64,000 bases of DNA from Mesorhizobium sp. 113-3-3 (GTDB lineage Bacteria; Pseudomonadota; Alphaproteobacteria; Rhizobiales; Rhizobiaceae): contig NZ_AP023243.1 in NCBI RefSeq assembly GCF_016756495.1, forward strand, positions 5,522,501 through 5,586,500, read 5' to 3'. A model generated the notes under the pieces. That model saw nothing but the letters and a program-made list of their open reading frames with translations, was not told where the DNA came from and searched no databases. The translations under genes and the position numbers were made by a program. This document shows positions 36,789 to 46,066 of the stretch, piece after piece. Position 1 is the first letter of the stretch. Each line of letters opens with the position of its first letter.

Positions 36789-38105
36789 TCACCAGTTCGA
36801 CAATGCGCGATCGAGCGTCTCGGCCAGTTGCTCGGCATTGTCCCTGGCGAAGGGCAGCGGCGGCCTGATCTTCAGCACGTTGCCGCGCGGACCGCAGGAC
36901 GAGATCAGCACGCCGCCCTCGCGCATGGCTTCGACTACAGAAGATGTCTTGCTCGCGGCCAGCGCCTCGTCGCCATCGGCCGTCAGCTCGACGCCGAAAT
37001 AGAGGCCGTTGTGCCTGACGTCACCGACCATGCGGTGCCGGGTCTGCAAATTGCGCAGCAACTCAGCTGTATAGGCGCCGACCATGCGTGCGTTCTCGAT
37101 CAGTCCTTCGCCTTCGATCACCTCCAGAACTGCGATGCCGACGGCGGCGGCGACCGGGTTGCCGCCGAAAGTGTTGAAATAACCGGTGTTGGAGCCGAAG
37201 GACGAGACAAGCCGCGGCCGCACCAGCACCGCGCCCATCGGATGGCCGTCGCCGATCGGCTTGCCCATGGTGACGATATCGGGCTCGAGGCCGTAATTGG
37301 CAAAACCCCACATGCCCTGGCCGAGCCGGCCGAAGCCGGACTGAACCTCATCGGCAATGACGATGCCACCGGCCTTCCTGACGTGATCCGCCGCCTCGCG
37401 CATGACAGCCGCATCGGGGAAGAAAATACCGTCGCTGGAAAAGGCCGAGTCGAGCAGCAGTGCCGCCGGGCGGATATTTTGCGCACGCATGTCCTCGATG
37501 GCGGCGGCGACATTCTTGGCGAAGTCATGCGCGGCGCGGCCATGGTCGCGGAACGTGTCGGGCGCTGCCACGGTGCGGTGGTGCACGGGCACGCCCTTGG
37601 CGCCGACCGCCGCCGGCGACAGCTGCGCGGTGGCGATCGTGGCGCCGTGATAGGCGAAGTCGGTGATGATGACGCCGGTGTTGCCGGTGGAATGCTGCGC
37701 GATGCGGATGGCGAGGTCGTTGGCCTCGCTGCCGGTGCAGGTGAACATGGCGTGGCCGAGATGGGACGGAACGGTACCAAGCAGCTTTTCCGCGTAGTCG
37801 AGGATGATCTCGCTCAGATAGCGCGTGTGCGTGTTGAGCGTGGCGGCCTGCCCCGACAGCGCCTCGACGACGCGTGGATGGCAGTGGCCGACCGAAGCGA
37901 CATTGTTGTAGGCGTCGAGGAATTTGCGACCGCCCGCATCGTAGAGCCAGACACCGCTGCCGCGCACCAGATGGATCGGGTTACGGTAGAAGGCGCGGTA
38001 GGTTGGCCCAAGCAGCCTGGCGCGGCGTTCGAGCAGCGCGCGATCCTGTGCCGAAGCGTCGGTCTCTGTAAAGGCGTTTGTGGGTGAGGACTGAGACACG
38101 GGCAT
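36789..38105 (-). CDS. Class III PLP enzyme (aminotransferase fold; possible phospho-lyase)
   Basis: This 438-residue class-III aminotransferase-family protein has the PLP Lys282 in VTMGKPIGDGHPMGAV, the pyridine-N Asp252 in ADEVQSGFGR, and FTCTGSEANDLA for phosphate binding. The RNPIHLVRGSGVWLYD start and GKPIGDGHP are typical of the AGXT2L group, whose human members (ETNPPL, PHYKPL) are phospho-lyases, not transaminases. The gene directly abuts the kinase gene, with no spacing. A kinase/phospho-lyase pair is inferred; a plain omega-aminotransferase is the alternative. Confidence 0.85.
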   Translation of the reverse strand: MPVSQSSPTNAFTETDASAQDRALLERRARLLGPTYRAFYRNPIHLVRGSGVWLYDAGGRKFLDAYNNVASVGHCHPRVVEALSGQAATLNTHTRYLSEIILDYAEKLLGTVPSHLGHAMFTCTGSEANDLAIRIAQHSTGNTGVIITDFAYHGATIATAQLSPAAVGAKGVPVHHRTVAAPDTFRDHGRAAHDFAKNVAAAIEDMRAQNIRPAALLLDSAFSSDGIFFPDAAVMREAADHVRKAGGIVIADEVQSGFGRLGQGMWGFANYGLEPDIVTMGKPIGDGHPMGAVLVRPRLVSSFGSNTGYFNTFGGNPVAAAVGIAVLEVIEGEGLIENARMVGAYTAELLRNLQTRHRMVGDVRHNGLYFGVELTADGDEALAASKTSSVVEAMREGGVLISSCGPRGNVLKIRPPLPFARDNAEQLAETLDRALSNW

Positions 38106-39164
38106 CTACTCCGGATTGGAATGGTCGAGAAAATAGCGGCGGGCCTCCGCCGACGACAGCCCATCGAGCCGTTCGAGCGAAGTCCAGACCTCGGTGATGA
38201 GGCGCAGCACATAGTCGCGCTTGGCCGGAAAGCGTTCCGCCTGCCAGCTGGCGATGTTGGCGATGAGCGCGAGGCGAGCGCGGATCAGATCGAAAAGGAT
38301 GCCAATCTCCTCGGCCTCGAGCGGCTGCACCGACTGATAGCCGGCGACGAAACGCGCGGCCGGTGCCAGCGGGTGCCCCTCCGCCGGCCAGCGGTAGACG
38401 GCGCCGATGGCGAGGTCGCAGATCAGCGGCGAATGGATCATGTCGCCGAAATCGAGGATGCCGCTGACCACCTCCGGCCGCGAGGCGTCCATTACCACAT
38501 TGTAGGAGTTCATGTCGTTGTGGACGATCTGCGCGCGCAGGCTCGGGATGACCGGCGCCGCATGCTCCTCGAAAGCGTCGATGACGCGCTCGACCATGGC
38601 CCGGTGGCCGGCATCGGCGATATGCGCCATCATCGGCCGCGTCTTGGCGACCTTGCGGATATCCCAGAGCAGGTCGCTGCCGGCCGCCGGATGGAAGAAG
38701 CCGCGCAGTGCCCGGCCAAGGCGGGCGAGGAAAATGCCGAGATTGCGATCCTGCGCCGCCGATGTGGGCGAACGCGACAGCAACTGGCCGGGCAGATAGG
38801 TGACCAGCCGGATGATGCGCGGCGCCGATCCGCCGACGCCCACCGTGAACTGCGCTTCGCCCGCAAGGCTCTTGCGCACCGAAGGAACCGGCAAGGTCGG
38901 GTCGACCGCAAGGATATGGTGGAGCGCCTTGTTCTGGAAATCGGTGAAGCCGGCCTCTTCCGCCGGGTGGGAGACCTTGAGGACGAACTCGCCCTCGCCG
39001 TCGGTCTGAATGTGGAAATTGTGGTCGCGTTCCCCCGGCAGCGGGCGCGCGCTGCCGGTCAGTCCATAGTGCCGGCGCAAGATGGCGAGCGCGTCGGCAA
39101 TCGAGACATCGGGCGCGTCCTCGGCCAGCGTTTCGCCGAAAGCGTCAGTCACGGCTGCGTTCAT
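38106..39164 (-). CDS. APH-fold small-molecule kinase (hydroxylysine-kinase-like)
   Basis: This 352-residue aminoglycoside-phosphotransferase-fold protein has the catalytic loop HNDMNSYN (His215, Asp217, Asn222) and the metal motif DFGD (238-241). The nucleotide lobe includes FVLKVSHP. The closest known logic is the HYKK/AGPHD1 group, which phosphorylates hydroxylysine before a class-III PLP phospho-lyase acts. The start is ATG 39164, preceded by GGAGGCGAGCGC, and overlaps the deacylase stop. Antibiotic resistance is not implied by the fold. Confidence 0.82.
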   Translation of the reverse strand: MNAAVTDAFGETLAEDAPDVSIADALAILRRHYGLTGSARPLPGERDHNFHIQTDGEGEFVLKVSHPAEEAGFTDFQNKALHHILAVDPTLPVPSVRKSLAGEAQFTVGVGGSAPRIIRLVTYLPGQLLSRSPTSAAQDRNLGIFLARLGRALRGFFHPAAGSDLLWDIRKVAKTRPMMAHIADAGHRAMVERVIDAFEEHAAPVIPSLRAQIVHNDMNSYNVVMDASRPEVVSGILDFGDMIHSPLICDLAIGAVYRWPAEGHPLAPAARFVAGYQSVQPLEAEEIGILFDLIRARLALIANIASWQAERFPAKRDYVLRLITEVWTSLERLDGLSSAEARRYFLDHSNPE

Positions 39165-40462
39165 GCGCTCGCCTCCGGACCGATGGGCTCTAGACCGCAC
39201 CAGTCGGCGATGAACAGCGCGATGGTCTGGGTGACCTTGCGCACCGAATCCAGATCGACGGCCTCGTCATAGCCATGCGGCATGCGGCAGATCGGGCCAT
39301 AGACGATCGCCGGCGTGTCGGCATAGAGGCCGAAGAAGCGCGCATCGGTGGTCGCCGAGGTGACGTGTTCCGTCAGCGGCTCGCCCCACACGGCGACATG
39401 GCTGCGGCGCAGCACGGCTTCCATCTCGTCGGCGCCCTCCAGGACATAGCCCTCGGCCATGAAGCCGTTGTAGCTCATCTTGGGCGGGCGATTGGCCAGG
39501 AAAGGATCGGCACGCGCCGCATCGGCGATGCAGGCTTCGAGTTCGGCCCTGGCGTCCTCGAGCTTCTGGCCGGGATAGGTCGCGACCCGCATCTCGAAGA
39601 CGCAGCGCGCCGGAACGCTCGACGTCCATTCGCCGCCTTCGATCTTGCCGAGGTTGAAGCGGATCGGATGCGGATGATCGCAGAAATGCTTGTCGTCGAC
39701 CTTGCGCGCATTCCAGACGATTTCGAGCTGCTTCAGCGCCTGGATGATGAGAAAGGCCTTTTCGATGGCGTTGGCGCCGGCCGAGAAAGCGCCCGACGCA
39801 TGCTGCGGATCGCCGTCGACCTCGACCCTGAACCAGATCGGCCCGACCTGCGCCCGCATCAAGCGCGGTTCCAAGGGCTCGGGAATCAAGGCGGCGTCGG
39901 CGCGGTAGCCGCGTTGCAGGCAGGCGAGCGCGCCATTGCCGGTGCATTCCTCCTCGACCACCGACTGGAGGTAGACATTCGCGGCCGGCTGATAGCCGAG
40001 GCCGCGCAAGGCGGCGAGCGCATAGAGACAGGCCGACAGGCCGGCCTTCATGTCGCCGGCGCCGCGGCCATGCATCCAGCCATCCTCGATGGCCGGGTCG
40101 TAGGGATCGCGCACCCAGCGGTCGAGCGGCCCCGTCGGCACCACATCGATATGGCCGTTGAGGATCAGCGAGCGGCCGGTAGCGTTCCGTGGCGTGTGGG
40201 TGGCAACGACGTTGAAGGCGTCGTCGTAGGAGACGGCAACCGGCGAAAACCCCGGCAGGTCGCGGATCGCGTCGACATCGACACGCCACATGTCGACCGC
40301 ATAACCGTCGGCCTGATAGGCGGCCGCCATGAAGGATTGCGCGGCGTGCTCCTCGCCGCGCTGGGAAGGAAAGCGCACGAGGTCGGCCAGGAATGCAACT
40401 TGCCGCGCGAAGCCGTCATCGACCGCGCGCAAAATGGCTTCGTCGGCAATCCGCTCAGGCAT
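39161..40462 (-). CDS. M20-family deacylase (ArgE/DapE type)
   Basis: This 433-residue zinc hydrolase has the metal site motifs GHIDVVP (His104, Asp106), GRGAGDMKAG (Asp137) and VVEEECTGNG (catalytic Glu near 170). A dimerisation domain lies between. Enzymes of this group remove an N-acyl group from amino acids. It is the first gene of the minus-strand operon, so the natural substrate may be an N-acylated form of whatever the kinase and PLP enzyme use. The start is ATG 40462. Confidence 0.87.
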   Translation of the reverse strand: MPERIADEAILRAVDDGFARQVAFLADLVRFPSQRGEEHAAQSFMAAAYQADGYAVDMWRVDVDAIRDLPGFSPVAVSYDDAFNVVATHTPRNATGRSLILNGHIDVVPTGPLDRWVRDPYDPAIEDGWMHGRGAGDMKAGLSACLYALAALRGLGYQPAANVYLQSVVEEECTGNGALACLQRGYRADAALIPEPLEPRLMRAQVGPIWFRVEVDGDPQHASGAFSAGANAIEKAFLIIQALKQLEIVWNARKVDDKHFCDHPHPIRFNLGKIEGGEWTSSVPARCVFEMRVATYPGQKLEDARAELEACIADAARADPFLANRPPKMSYNGFMAEGYVLEGADEMEAVLRRSHVAVWGEPLTEHVTSATTDARFFGLYADTPAIVYGPICRMPHGYDEAVDLDSVRKVTQTIALFIADWCGLEPIGPEASA

Positions 40463-40482
40463 GATATTCCGCTTTCCCGTGA

Positions 40483-40508
40483 ATGGTGTATCATATCTCA
40501 TATACCAT
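40483..40508. promoter_or_regulatory. Inverted repeat, candidate GntR (FCD) operator
   Basis: ATGGTGTAT (40483-40491) and ATATACCAT (40500-40508) form an inverted repeat with one mismatch and an 8-base AT-rich centre. TGGT/ACCA arms are common in FCD-regulator operators. It lies 20 bases upstream of the deacylase ATG, in the gap shared with the plus-strand GNAT operon. Confidence 0.6.
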
Positions 40509-40639
40509 CTTAGGGAAAGGCGAAGAGACAGGTCGGGCCAAAACGATGGCCCAACCCGGGAAGCTCTTGGCAGGCGGGCTCGGAGTTGGCATCAGCTTCC
40601 TGCATGCCGGCGCAACTGCATGGCAGAGATCGAGGACAA

Positions 40640-41287
40640 ATGCTGGTCACCGAAGGCCCATTGCCGGATGAAATCACCGATCTCACGTCCGGCTACCGGC
40701 GCGTGCCGGCCGGCAAGATCGTCAATGCGGTGACGTGGATGGAATCGCGCGCCCCGATGCGGGGTCTCGCCCAGCCCTTGGCAATGACCCGGATCACCAA
40801 GCCTGACGGCGCCGCCTACCGCGCGATCTTCCTCGAGATCGGCGCTCCCTGGCTGTGGGACCGCGCTGCCGAAATGTCGGATGCCGAAGTCGCCGCGCAC
40901 TTCGCCGACCCGCGCCAGCATCTCTATTACGGCCATGATGAAAGCAGCCGCCATGTCGGCATGGTCGAATTCCGCGTGGCCGATGACAATGAGATCGAGA
41001 TCACCTATTTCGGCCTGTTCCCGGCCTTGACCGGCCGGGGTCTCGGCAAGCGGCTGATGGCCGGTGCGCTCGACCAGGCATGGCGCCTCGACCCTGGCCG
41101 CATCTGGCTGCACACCAGCAGCATCGATCATCACAGCGTCATCGGTTTCTACCGGGCTTGCGGGTTCGAGCCCTATGCGGCCGGTTTCGAAATCACCGAC
41201 GATCCGCGGATCAAGGGAACCCTGCCGCGCGATGCAGCCCCGCAAATCCCGTTGATCGAAACGGAATGGGTGCCCGGCGCCAGATGA
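40640..41287 (+). CDS. GNAT-family N-acetyltransferase
   Basis: This 215-residue acetyl-CoA-dependent transferase has motif A visible as EITYFGLFPALTGRGLGKRLM around residue 125 and motif B as SSIDHHSVIGFYRACGFEPY. Preceding residues form a smaller N-terminal part. The start is ATG 40640 with CGAGGAC upstream. The stop overlaps the start of the large LuxR-type regulator, so the two are translated together. The acceptor substrate (polyamine, amine or protein) is unknown. Confidence 0.85.
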   Translation: MLVTEGPLPDEITDLTSGYRRVPAGKIVNAVTWMESRAPMRGLAQPLAMTRITKPDGAAYRAIFLEIGAPWLWDRAAEMSDAEVAAHFADPRQHLYYGHDESSRHVGMVEFRVADDNEIEITYFGLFPALTGRGLGKRLMAGALDQAWRLDPGRIWLHTSSIDHHSVIGFYRACGFEPYAAGFEITDDPRIKGTLPRDAAPQIPLIETEWVPGAR

Positions 41288-43998
41288 GACCGTCTTCGCA
41301 ACCGGCCGGCCAGGCATCGCCCCACCATCGCCGGTGGGTGCGGCGCGAGAGCATCCTGTCGAGGTTGGAGCGGCATGTCGATACGCGCATCGTTTTGTTC
41401 GCCGCGCCCGCCGGCTTCGGCAAGTCGACGACGATGGCGCAGTGGGCAGCTGAGGTCGCGCGCCACGGCCGGTTGACCGCATGGCTGTCCTGCGAGGCGA
41501 CGGACAATGACGAAGGCGCCTTCCTGTCGCATCTGGTGGGAGCGCTGCGCCATCTGGTCCAGAACCCGGCCGAACTCGACCTCGCCTTCCAGTCGAGCCC
41601 GATCCCGCAGCTCGACGTGGTGCTCGCAGCACTGGTGGCGGGTCTTGCAGCGCGCGACGCCGAGATCACCCTGTTCTTCGACGACTACCACGTCATCGAA
41701 GCGCCGGCGGTCAAGCGGTTCATGGAGCGGCTGACGCGGCAGGCGCTTGCCAACGTCGCCTTCGTCATCGGTTCGCGCAACCTGCCCGACCTGCAACTCG
41801 GCAAGCTCAGGGTGCTTGGCGACGTCTTCGAAATCGGCGCGGACGATCTGCGCTTCGCTTCCTCCGAAGCCGAAGCCTTCTTCAACGATAAATTGGGCCT
41901 CAGCGTCAGCAGCGGCACCGTCGAGACCTTGTGCTCGCGGACCGAAGGCTGGGCCGCCGGCCTGCAGCTCGCCTCGCTGTCGCTCAGTGCCGCGCATGCT
42001 CCGGAAACAGTCATCGGCAATTTCACCGGCGCCAACCGCAACGTCGCCGATTTCCTGATGGGCGAAGTCTTCCTGGGGCTGCCGCCGGCGCTGGCGAAAT
42101 TCCTGCTCCACAGTTCGATCTTCGAGCGCTTCAGCGCCGAGGCGTGCCGGGCGGTCTTGCGCGCGGCGGACGCCGAGGCCGACATCACCGAGATCGAGAC
42201 CCGCAACCTGTTCCTGGTGCCGCTCGATGAGGAGCGGCGCTGGTTCCGCTATCATCACCTGTTCCACGACTTCCTCAGCCGCGAAATGGAACGGCGCGAG
42301 CCGGAGATGATCGCGCCGCTACATCTGGCCGCGGCCGAATGGTTCGGCGAGCGCAAGATGCTGACCGAGGCGATCGGGCATGCGCTCGCCGCCGGCGACC
42401 AGGCCCGCGCGGCGGTGTTCGTCGAGAACAATGCGCTCGAACTCATCGCCCAGTGTCAATTGCTTTACGTCAGGCAGTTGCTGGCACTGCTGCCGAGGAA
42501 CCTGGTCGATCAGCGCATCCGGTTGCAACTCGTCGTGCTGTGGCTGGCAGTGCACTCAAGCCAGCCCGAGATCGCCCAGCAGACGCTGGCCAATGCGCGC
42601 AAGCTGGTTGAGACCGGGCCGGCCGACGGCAAGGATCCGGGCACGCTGACCGGCACCACGATCGAGGCCGAAATCGCCGTCCTCGATGCCGCCGTGCACA
42701 GCACGCTGGAGCAGTTCGAGGACGCGCGGGACACAGCACTTGCCGCCCTGCGCATCATCGCGCCCGACGCCTGGTTCATGGAAGGCGCGACGGCCAATGT
42801 CATCGGTTACAATCTCTACGCGCTTGGCGACCTCGAGGGTGCGCGGGCGGCAGCGGAGGCGGCGCGCAAGGCGCATGAGCGAAGCGGCAGCCTACTCGGC
42901 GTCACCATCGCCAATTGCTACATGGCCGTGATCGAGCGCTCGGCCGGCCGCCTGCCCGCGGCGGAACGGCTGCTGCGCAATACGATTATCGAGGCGAGGA
43001 CGCGGATCGGCGCGAACTCCTATGCCGAGGCACTGGCCGGAACGCTGCTCGCCGAACTCGCCTATGAGACCAACGCATCCGGCGAGGCGCTGACGCTTGT
43101 CGAGAATCTCGGACCGCTGATCGAGGGCGCCGCGGTCATCGTCTATCCCCTGGCCAGCGTGCCGACCTATGCCCGCGTGCTGCAGCTGACCGGTCGCGCA
43201 GACCAAGCGCTCGACATGCTGGAGCGCGTCTACCAGCGCGTGCGCGGTTCCGTCTACCGCCGCCTCGCGTCGGTGCTGGTGCATGACCGCATCCGGCTGC
43301 TCATCGATCAGAACCGCGTCGCCGAGGCACGCGCCCTGCTCGACGAGCATCGCCGCGAAAGCGCCGAGACCGCCCCCACCGTCGCCAACGAATTCGAGTT
43401 CTTCGCCGAAGGCCGGCTGCTGACGGCGGAAAAATCCTACGCAGCTGCCGCGGCGCTTTTCGACGCGCTGCTGGAGCGGACCAAAAGCAGCGGACGCATG
43501 CGCCGCCACATACTGGCGCTGATCCTGCGCGCCAAGAGCGCCAGGAATGACCAGCGCGAGGCCGACCGCCATCTTCTCGAAGGGCTGCGCCTTGCCCAGC
43601 CTTCCGGCTTCATCCGCTCCTTCGTCGACGAGGGCAGGCCTGTCGTCGAAGGATTGATGCGGCTGCGCGCGGCGCAGGCGAAGAGCGACCCGTCCCTGTC
43701 GGCCTATGCAACGCGCATCATCGATGCCGCGCAGACCATGCCTGTGGCGATGCGGAAGCAGGCGGCACCGGCAGCGGAAAAGGAACAACTCACCCAGCGC
43801 GAGACCGAACTGCTGCGCTGCCTGTCGGAAGGCATGTCCAACAGGGATATCGCGTTTGCGCTGTCGGTGAGCGAAACGACGGTGAAATGGCATTTGAAGA
43901 ACATTTTCGGCAAGCTCTCGGTATCGAACCGCGTCCAGGCCGTGCGCGCCGCGCAGGCCGCCGCGAACCTCCGTCCCCCTCCGAAAGGAGGGGCATAG
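41284..43998 (+). CDS. MalT-type LuxR-family ATP-dependent regulator
   Basis: This 904-residue STAND regulator has a P-loop, APAGFGKSTT, at 41-50, a Walker B-like LFFDDYH near 125, a long helical TPR-like middle (about 400-800) and a C-terminal LuxR helix-turn-helix starting at residue 836 (LTQRETELLRCLSEGMSNRD, then SETTVKWHLKNIFGKL). Proteins of this class activate transcription when bound to an inducer and ATP. ATG 41284 overlaps the GNAT stop. It is the likely activator of the downstream deacetylase and importer genes. Confidence 0.9.
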   Translation: MRPSSQPAGQASPHHRRWVRRESILSRLERHVDTRIVLFAAPAGFGKSTTMAQWAAEVARHGRLTAWLSCEATDNDEGAFLSHLVGALRHLVQNPAELDLAFQSSPIPQLDVVLAALVAGLAARDAEITLFFDDYHVIEAPAVKRFMERLTRQALANVAFVIGSRNLPDLQLGKLRVLGDVFEIGADDLRFASSEAEAFFNDKLGLSVSSGTVETLCSRTEGWAAGLQLASLSLSAAHAPETVIGNFTGANRNVADFLMGEVFLGLPPALAKFLLHSSIFERFSAEACRAVLRAADAEADITEIETRNLFLVPLDEERRWFRYHHLFHDFLSREMERREPEMIAPLHLAAAEWFGERKMLTEAIGHALAAGDQARAAVFVENNALELIAQCQLLYVRQLLALLPRNLVDQRIRLQLVVLWLAVHSSQPEIAQQTLANARKLVETGPADGKDPGTLTGTTIEAEIAVLDAAVHSTLEQFEDARDTALAALRIIAPDAWFMEGATANVIGYNLYALGDLEGARAAAEAARKAHERSGSLLGVTIANCYMAVIERSAGRLPAAERLLRNTIIEARTRIGANSYAEALAGTLLAELAYETNASGEALTLVENLGPLIEGAAVIVYPLASVPTYARVLQLTGRADQALDMLERVYQRVRGSVYRRLASVLVHDRIRLLIDQNRVAEARALLDEHRRESAETAPTVANEFEFFAEGRLLTAEKSYAAAAALFDALLERTKSSGRMRRHILALILRAKSARNDQREADRHLLEGLRLAQPSGFIRSFVDEGRPVVEGLMRLRAAQAKSDPSLSAYATRIIDAAQTMPVAMRKQAAPAAEKEQLTQRETELLRCLSEGMSNRDIAFALSVSETTVKWHLKNIFGKLSVSNRVQAVRAAQAAANLRPPPKGGA

Positions 43999-44056
43999 GC
44001 ATCTGGAACAACCCCCTCTTTCGGGTCGGGCCATGGGATCGTTAGCCTGCTAGCCT

Positions 44057-44073
44057 CCTCTGGATTGCAGAGG
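44057..44073 (+). repeat. Hairpin enclosing the ribosome site of the deacetylase gene
   Basis: CCTCTG (44057-44062) pairs with CAGAGG (44068-44073) around a 5-base loop. The right arm contains the GAGG Shine-Dalgarno for ATG 44083, so folding would hide the ribosome site. Short stems of this size also arise by chance. Confidence 0.45.
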
Positions 44074-44082
44074 ACGCTGCTT

Positions 44083-45204
44083 ATGGCGACAGGTTACGTT
44101 TTTCACGAACAGCTGATGTGGCATGACACCGGCCCCAGTGCCGACATGATGCCTCCCGGCCGTTTCGTGGAACCCGGCCGGCACCTGGAATCGCCCGGTT
44201 CGAAGCGCCGGCTGAACAACCTCATCCAGGTCAGCGGCCTGGCGCGCCATCTGGTGCCGATCCTTGCCGAGCCGGTGACGGTCGAGGATCTGCTACGCGT
44301 GCACACGCAGCGCCATGTTGACGACATCAGGATGCTCAGCGAACGCGGCACCGGCTTCGCCGGCCCGCAGGCGCCGATCGGCCTCAACAGTTTCGACATT
44401 GCCCTTTTGTCGGCCGGCACCACCTATGCCGCGATGCGCGCGGTGCTGACTGGCCGCGTCGACAACGCCTATGCGCTGGCGCGGCCACCGGGGCACCATG
44501 CCGAGCCCGACCAGGCGATGGGCAACTGCCTGTTCTCCAACATCGGCGTTGCTGTGCGACGGCTCCAGCATGAGGGCCTGCTTGGCCGCGCGGCGATCGT
44601 CGACTGGGACGTGCATCACGGCAACGGCACCGAGACGGTGTTTTATTCCGATCCGTCGGTGCTGACCATTTCCCTGCACCAGGACAATCTCTATCCGACC
44701 GGGCGCGGCGCGCTGGCCGACAATGGCAAGGGCGAAGGGGAAGGCTACAACATCAACATCCCGCTGCCGGCCGGTAGCGGCACCGGCGCCTATGAGGCGA
44801 CCTTCGATCGCGTCGTCGCTCCGGCGCTGCGCGCCTACAAGCCCGACCTTGTGATCGTCGCTTCCGGTTTCGATGCGTCGGGCTTCGATCCGCTCGGCCG
44901 CATGATGCTCAACAGCGAATGCTTCCGGCGCCTCGCCGCCCGCATGGTGGCGCTGGCTGCCGAGACTTCCAACGGACGGCTGATGATGACCCATGAAGGC
45001 GGCTACTCCGAAGGCTATGTGCCATTCTGCGGCCATGCCGTCATCGAGACGCTGGCCAACCATCGCACCGAAGTGGTCGATCCGCTGTCGGACCATATCG
45101 ACGAATGGGCCGGCCAGGCCTTGCAGCCGCATCAGGCTGCGGTGATCGACGCCGCCGAAGGCCTCCTCGCGGGCCTGCGCCAACGCCTCGCAAGTGCTGC
45201 CTGA
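44083..45204 (+). CDS. Class II histone-deacetylase-family amidohydrolase
   Basis: This 373-residue zinc amidohydrolase is related to acetylpolyamine amidohydrolases. It has the active-site His pair in RPPGHHAEP (138-139), zinc ligands Asp176 and His178 (DWDVHHGNG), Asp264 (SGFDASGFDP), and the catalytic-Tyr loop EGGYSEGY (Tyr308). In bacteria such enzymes release acetate from acetylated small molecules rather than histones. The start is ATG 44083; the TTG six codons upstream is unlikely. It is followed after 4 bases by the importer permease, so it probably deacylates an imported amide. Confidence 0.88.
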   Translation: MATGYVFHEQLMWHDTGPSADMMPPGRFVEPGRHLESPGSKRRLNNLIQVSGLARHLVPILAEPVTVEDLLRVHTQRHVDDIRMLSERGTGFAGPQAPIGLNSFDIALLSAGTTYAAMRAVLTGRVDNAYALARPPGHHAEPDQAMGNCLFSNIGVAVRRLQHEGLLGRAAIVDWDVHHGNGTETVFYSDPSVLTISLHQDNLYPTGRGALADNGKGEGEGYNINIPLPAGSGTGAYEATFDRVVAPALRAYKPDLVIVASGFDASGFDPLGRMMLNSECFRRLAARMVALAAETSNGRLMMTHEGGYSEGYVPFCGHAVIETLANHRTEVVDPLSDHIDEWAGQALQPHQAAVIDAAEGLLAGLRQRLASAA

Positions 45205-45208
45205 CACG

Positions 45209-46066
45209 ATGGATTTTGTCGTCACCACACTCCTCAACGCGCTGACGCTGATCAGCATCCTGATGCTGGTCGGGCTCGGGCTGGCGATCAGCTTCGGCCT
45301 GATGAACGTGACCAATCTGGCGCATGGCGAGTTCGTCACCGTCGGCGCCTTCGCGGTCTATTTCGTCCAGAGCGTCGGCGGCTCGTTCTGGCTGGGGCTG
45401 GCCGCCGCTCCGATTGCCGGAGCCATAGTCGGCTGCATCCTGGAATTCGCCATCATCCGCCACCTCTATTCGCGGCCGGTCTCGACCGTGCTCGCCACCT
45501 GGGGCGTCAGCCTGATCCTGCAGCAAGGGCTGGAACTGACCTTCGGCCTCGGCGCCAAGCCGGTGACGCCGCCGATCGAGGGCACGCTCGATCTGTTCTT
45601 CACCGCCTATCCGGCCTACCGGCTGATCCTGATCGCGATTGCCATGCTGACCTTGCTCGGCGTCGTGCTTTTGATCAGCCGGACCTCCTTCGGGCTCGAC
45701 ATCCGCACCGTCATCCAGAACCGCGAAATGGCCGAGGGCGTCGGCATCAACACGCGGCGCACCTATGCCATCGCCTTCACCTTCGGCGCGGCCATTGCCG
45801 GGCTCGCCGGCGGCCTGGTCGCGCCGCTGGCGATCGTGCTGCCGCAGATGGGCGTGAACTATCTCGCCAACGCCTTCTTCGTCGTCATTGTCGGCGGCGT
45901 CGGCTCGATCGGCGGCCTCGTCGCCGGCAGCGTCTTCGTCGGCGGGCTGACCAGCGTGCTCAACTACCAGATCTCGCCATCGCTGGCGCAAGCGATCGTG
46001 CTGCTGGCGGCCATCGTCGCCGTGCGGCTGCGGCCCAACGGCCTGTTCAACGGAGCGTCGCGATGA
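45209..46066 (+). CDS. HAAT ABC transporter permease, LivH/UrtB type
   Basis: This 285-residue permease begins with TLLNALTLISILMLVGLGLA and has FGLMNVTNLAHGEFVTVGAF and VGGVGSIGGLVAGSVFVGGL near residue 225. ATG 45209 is preferred; GTG 45194 would add five residues overlapping the deacetylase stop. The two ATPases downstream are of the urea/amide subtype, so this is the UrtB-like channel half. The stop overlaps the next permease. Confidence 0.92.
   Translation: MDFVVTTLLNALTLISILMLVGLGLAISFGLMNVTNLAHGEFVTVGAFAVYFVQSVGGSFWLGLAAAPIAGAIVGCILEFAIIRHLYSRPVSTVLATWGVSLILQQGLELTFGLGAKPVTPPIEGTLDLFFTAYPAYRLILIAIAMLTLLGVVLLISRTSFGLDIRTVIQNREMAEGVGINTRRTYAIAFTFGAAIAGLAGGLVAPLAIVLPQMGVNYLANAFFVVIVGGVGSIGGLVAGSVFVGGLTSVLNYQISPSLAQAIVLLAAIVAVRLRPNGLFNGASR

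Noticed and set aside
38106..39164. Aminoglycoside resistance gene
   Set aside because: The fold is APH-like, but the operon context with a PLP enzyme and deacylase points to metabolite phosphorylation.
44083..45204. True histone deacetylase role
   Set aside because: Bacterial members of this family act on small acetylated compounds, and the gene is in an importer operon.
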